The notes under the pieces: generated by a model
Databases searched by the model: none
What the model saw: only the letters and a program-made list of their open reading frames with translations
Told to the model about the DNA's origin: nothing
Program-made: the position numbers and the translations under genes
Assembly (NCBI GenBank): GCA_052035915.1
Contig: JBPOHE010000116.1
Location: forward strand, 1 to 47,817
Source of the DNA: JBPOHE01 sp052035915
GTDB lineage: Bacteria > Pseudomonadota > Gammaproteobacteria > Chromatiales > Chromatiaceae
Direction: 5' to 3'
DNA: 47,817 nt
Shown: positions 45,925 to 47,817 of the stretch, piece after piece
Layout of the letters: the number at the start of each line of letters is the position of its first letter
Numbering within the stretch: the first letter of the stretch is position 1

Positions 45925-46799
45925 TTCACCCAGCCGGGAGTATCGGACGTCTGCTGCGGGAGGCGACTGAAGCCCTCGCCCTCAAGCTCCCTGAGGTGGA
46001 TACCCGGCTGGAAGCCGGTTTGTTGCTTTGTCACAGTCTGGGGCGACCCCGCGCCTGGCTCTATGCCCACCCGGAAGCCGAGTGCCCCCTGCCCGCCTAC
46101 CGGCGGTTTCTGGCCCTGCTGGAGCGCCGTTGCGCCGGTGAGCCCATGGCCTACCTCCTCGGCCACCGGGAGTTCTGGTCGCTGGAACTGGAGGTGACGC
46201 CGGATACCCTCATCCCCCGCCCCGAGACCGAGTTGTTGGTCGAGCTGGCGCTCGAGAAGCTGGGGGGCGGGGGGCGGGTCGTGCGTCTCCTCGACCTGGG
46301 GACGGGCAGCGGGGCCATCGCCGCCGCGATCGCCCGGGAGCGTCCGAGTTGGGATATCACCGCCACCGATAGCTCGGCGGCGGCCCTGGAGGTCGCCCGA
46401 CGCAATTTCGATCGCCTGGGATTGAGGAACACCCGTTGTCTCTTGGGAAGTTGGTATGCCCCCCTGCCGCCGGATAGCCGCTTCGAAGCCATCCTCAGCA
46501 ATCCGCCCTATGTCGCCCGATCCGATCCCCATCTCCTGGAGGGCGATCTGCCCTGGGAACCCAGACAGGCCCTGAGCGCGGGGGAAGACGGGCTCGATGC
46601 CATCCGTGAGATCATCTCCGGGGCGCGCGGCTTTCTCGTCCCGAGGGGCTGGCTCCTGATCGAACATGGCTACGACCAGGGGTCTGACGTGCGGGAGCGG
46701 CTGCATCGGGCCGGGTTCGATCAGCTCCTTACCCTGAACGACCTGAGCGGCCTGGAGCGGGTATCCTGCGGCTGTTTATGCCCTACCTCCCGGGGCTGA
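45921..46799 (+). CDS. prmC: Release-factor glutamine methyltransferase
   Basis: The frame contains GSIGRLLREATEAL, LEAGLLLCHSLGRPRAWL, PMAYLLGHREFWSLELEV, LIPRPETELLVE, the SAM loop LDLGTGSGAIAAAIA and the catalytic NPPY (LSNPPYV). I place the start at TTG 45921, within TTGA overlapping the prfA stop, giving 292 aa; no ATG or GTG fits the conserved N-terminus. PrmC methylates the GGQ glutamine of RF1 and RF2. Third gene of the coupled hemA-prfA-prmC operon. Confidence 0.95.
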   Translation: MIHPAGSIGRLLREATEALALKLPEVDTRLEAGLLLCHSLGRPRAWLYAHPEAECPLPAYRRFLALLERRCAGEPMAYLLGHREFWSLELEVTPDTLIPRPETELLVELALEKLGGGGRVVRLLDLGTGSGAIAAAIARERPSWDITATDSSAAALEVARRNFDRLGLRNTRCLLGSWYAPLPPDSRFEAILSNPPYVARSDPHLLEGDLPWEPRQALSAGEDGLDAIREIISGARGFLVPRGWLLIEHGYDQGSDVRERLHRAGFDQLLTLNDLSGLERVSCGCLCPTSRG

Positions 46800-46884
46800 G
46801 CCGGCATACATTTTGGGGCCAGGTTGGCGATTTGGATTACCAACCGACCATACAATGGTCTGCGTAGCGGACCCTACAGGGCTA

Positions 46885-47066
46885 AGCAGCTGTTTGGAAA
46901 CCCTTGGCCCCCAGGCATCGAGCGGAAAGGCCCGATTTTCGTTCTCTCATTAGCAATAAATAAAGATAAAAAGCCAATATTATTCTTTTTATGAGAACAA
47001 TGATCGCAGGGACAGACCTTGGCCCCGAGGCGCGGAGGCTGTACCGGGACTTTCCAAACAGCTTCT
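46885..47066 (+). repeat. GTTCTC-family element, copy G, with 16-bp MITE-like ends
   Basis: Outer ends AGCAGCTGTTTGGAAA (46885-46900) and TTTCCAAACAGCTTCT (47051-47066) are inverted repeats with one mismatch; a TAA borders both sides. The core has CCGATTTTCGTTCTC (46932-46946) and GAGAACAATGATCGC (46993-47007), separated by an AT-rich stretch. Same subfamily as copy C in opposite orientation. It lies between convergent prmC and the last gene. Confidence 0.8.
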
Positions 47067-47100
47067 AATATCAATTGTCGTTATGATTTACCACTTGCAG

Positions 47101-47135
47101 GGGTAGGATGGGTGTTCACCTATTCTACCCGGCTA
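47101..47135. repeat. Hairpin module trailing copy G
   Basis: GGGTAGGATGGGTG and CACCTATTCTACCC form a near-perfect hairpin followed by CGGCTAGGCC. Related to the modules after copies E and F (CCTATCCTACCCGGCT and CCATCCTACCCGGCT). Confidence 0.5.
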
Positions 47136-47152
47136 GGCCTTTTCCCTAGCCC

Positions 47153-47713
47153 TCATTCCGGAAACAGGGTATCCAGCACCGCCAGCAGGTCCCGCTCGGC
47201 GGCGACCTGGGTCATCTCCCGGGTCGGCACCGCCTCGGGCCAATCGGCCAGGGCGGCGTCCAGCATGGCGATGGGGGACCAGGGCTGGCCCCGGCCGCCG
47301 TCCGGGCGCCGATAGTGATGCAGGATGTGGAGTTGGCCCAGCAGGTCCGTGCGGATCTCCTCCGTCAGCCCCTCCGGGAAGAACCAGTTCAGTACCTTGT
47401 CATCGTCCTCCAGCCAGGCCCGCAACCGCACCACCGCCTCCCGGGTCACTTGCTCGCGGATGCGGCCATCGGCGTCGAAGAGGCCCGATTCCGGCGGCAG
47501 GGGTTGGCCGGGGCGCAGGCCGCGGCGACGCATCAGGTCGGGATCTTTGGCCTGCTCGTCGAACCAGTCGAGGGCGGCGTAGCGATAGCCGGAGGTTTCC
47601 AGGGCATTCATGAAAATGGTCTGTCTCCAATCATCCAACCTTTCCCAAAGTCTCTCGGCAAGCTGCAGTTTGTTTTGCAAGCGCGAAGACAGTGACAGCG
47701 GCAGCGCCCGCAA
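47153..47713 (-). CDS. 5'-truncated protein of unknown function
   Basis: About 186 residues are readable and the chain ends normally (LDTLFPE). The apparent TTG start at 47713 directly abuts the poly-C block, and the frame stays open into it as poly-Gly, so the true N-terminus is missing. The protein is soluble, rich in Leu, Asp and Trp, with RYAALDWFDEQAKDPDLMRR, a segment KVLNWFFPEGLTEEIRTDLL and LHILHHYRRPDGG. I do not recognise the family. Confidence 0.7.
   Translation of the reverse strand: MRALPLSLSSRLQNKLQLAERLWERLDDWRQTIFMNALETSGYRYAALDWFDEQAKDPDLMRRRGLRPGQPLPPESGLFDADGRIREQVTREAVVRLRAWLEDDDKVLNWFFPEGLTEEIRTDLLGQLHILHHYRRPDGGRGQPWSPIAMLDAALADWPEAVPTREMTQVAAERDLLAVLDTLFPE

Positions 47714-47817
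<104 letters not shown>

Noticed and set aside
5246..47066. Reading the repeated GTTCTC elements as a CRISPR array
   Set aside because: Copies are kilobases apart, in both orientations, with no spacers and no cas genes. They are dispersed elements, not an array.

Overview
The window looks like a GC-rich gammaproteobacterium, probably in or near Chromatiales. The evidence is the gene order queA-tgt and hemA-prfA-prmC, PagP (an outer-membrane lipid A enzyme), the anaerobic ubiquinone factor UbiT, a DsrC/TusE-like sulfur-relay homologue and typical gammaproteobacterial housekeeping proteins. This lineage call is inference; no rRNA or other marker gene is present. The left edge holds the last codons of an IS110-type transposase. 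The right edge runs into about 100 C residues, so the window is probably a whole contig ending in a sequencing or assembly artefact.

Layout. 0-11 kb is a signalling region: a very large hybrid histidine kinase (minus strand), a decayed HD-GYP remnant beside it, then a second hybrid kinase translationally coupled to a REC-HD-GYP (c-di-GMP phosphodiesterase-type) regulator. 10.9-14.4 kb has an AT-richer CYTH-like orphan gene facing a Ser/Thr kinase plus PP2C phosphatase pair. 14.4-16.8 kb has queA and tgt (queuosine tRNA modification). 17-20 kb has a small membrane protein, a zinc-ribbon protein, ubiT, a TauD-type dioxygenase and a DUF971-MoaD fusion. 20.4-23.3 kb is a long DUF349 protein. 23.6-25.3 kb has folE and a response regulator. 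25.7-30.4 kb has a CPA2/Kef-type antiporter, an NRDE protein and Kup. 30.5-38.2 kb has two small secreted repeat proteins, malic enzyme, gamma-glutamyltransferase, PagP, a cysteine-less DsrC/TusE-like fusion with an FNR-type box upstream, an LprI-like protein and pyrF. 38.9-43.2 kb has a dihydrolipoamide dehydrogenase-like enzyme, a Tat-exported metallo-beta-lactamase-fold protein and a dead IS630-like fragment. 43.5-46.8 kb is hemA-prfA-prmC. A truncated unknown gene ends the window.

The most striking non-coding feature is a dispersed family of about 120-175 bp palindromic elements. I find seven copies, all between genes and four of them between convergent genes. Each is built from two inverted hairpins with GTTCTC/GAGAAC stems, in the style of REPINs or MITEs. 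Two further REPIN-like families are present: one pair brackets the DUF349 gene in inverted orientation, and one copy sits beside the dead transposase. No gene in the window obviously mobilises them. Other points of interest are the DUF971-MoaD fusion without a C-terminal Gly-Gly next to its usual fusion partner (a TauD-type dioxygenase), the DsrC-like protein without any cysteine, and a secreted protein made of five 11-residue repeats.
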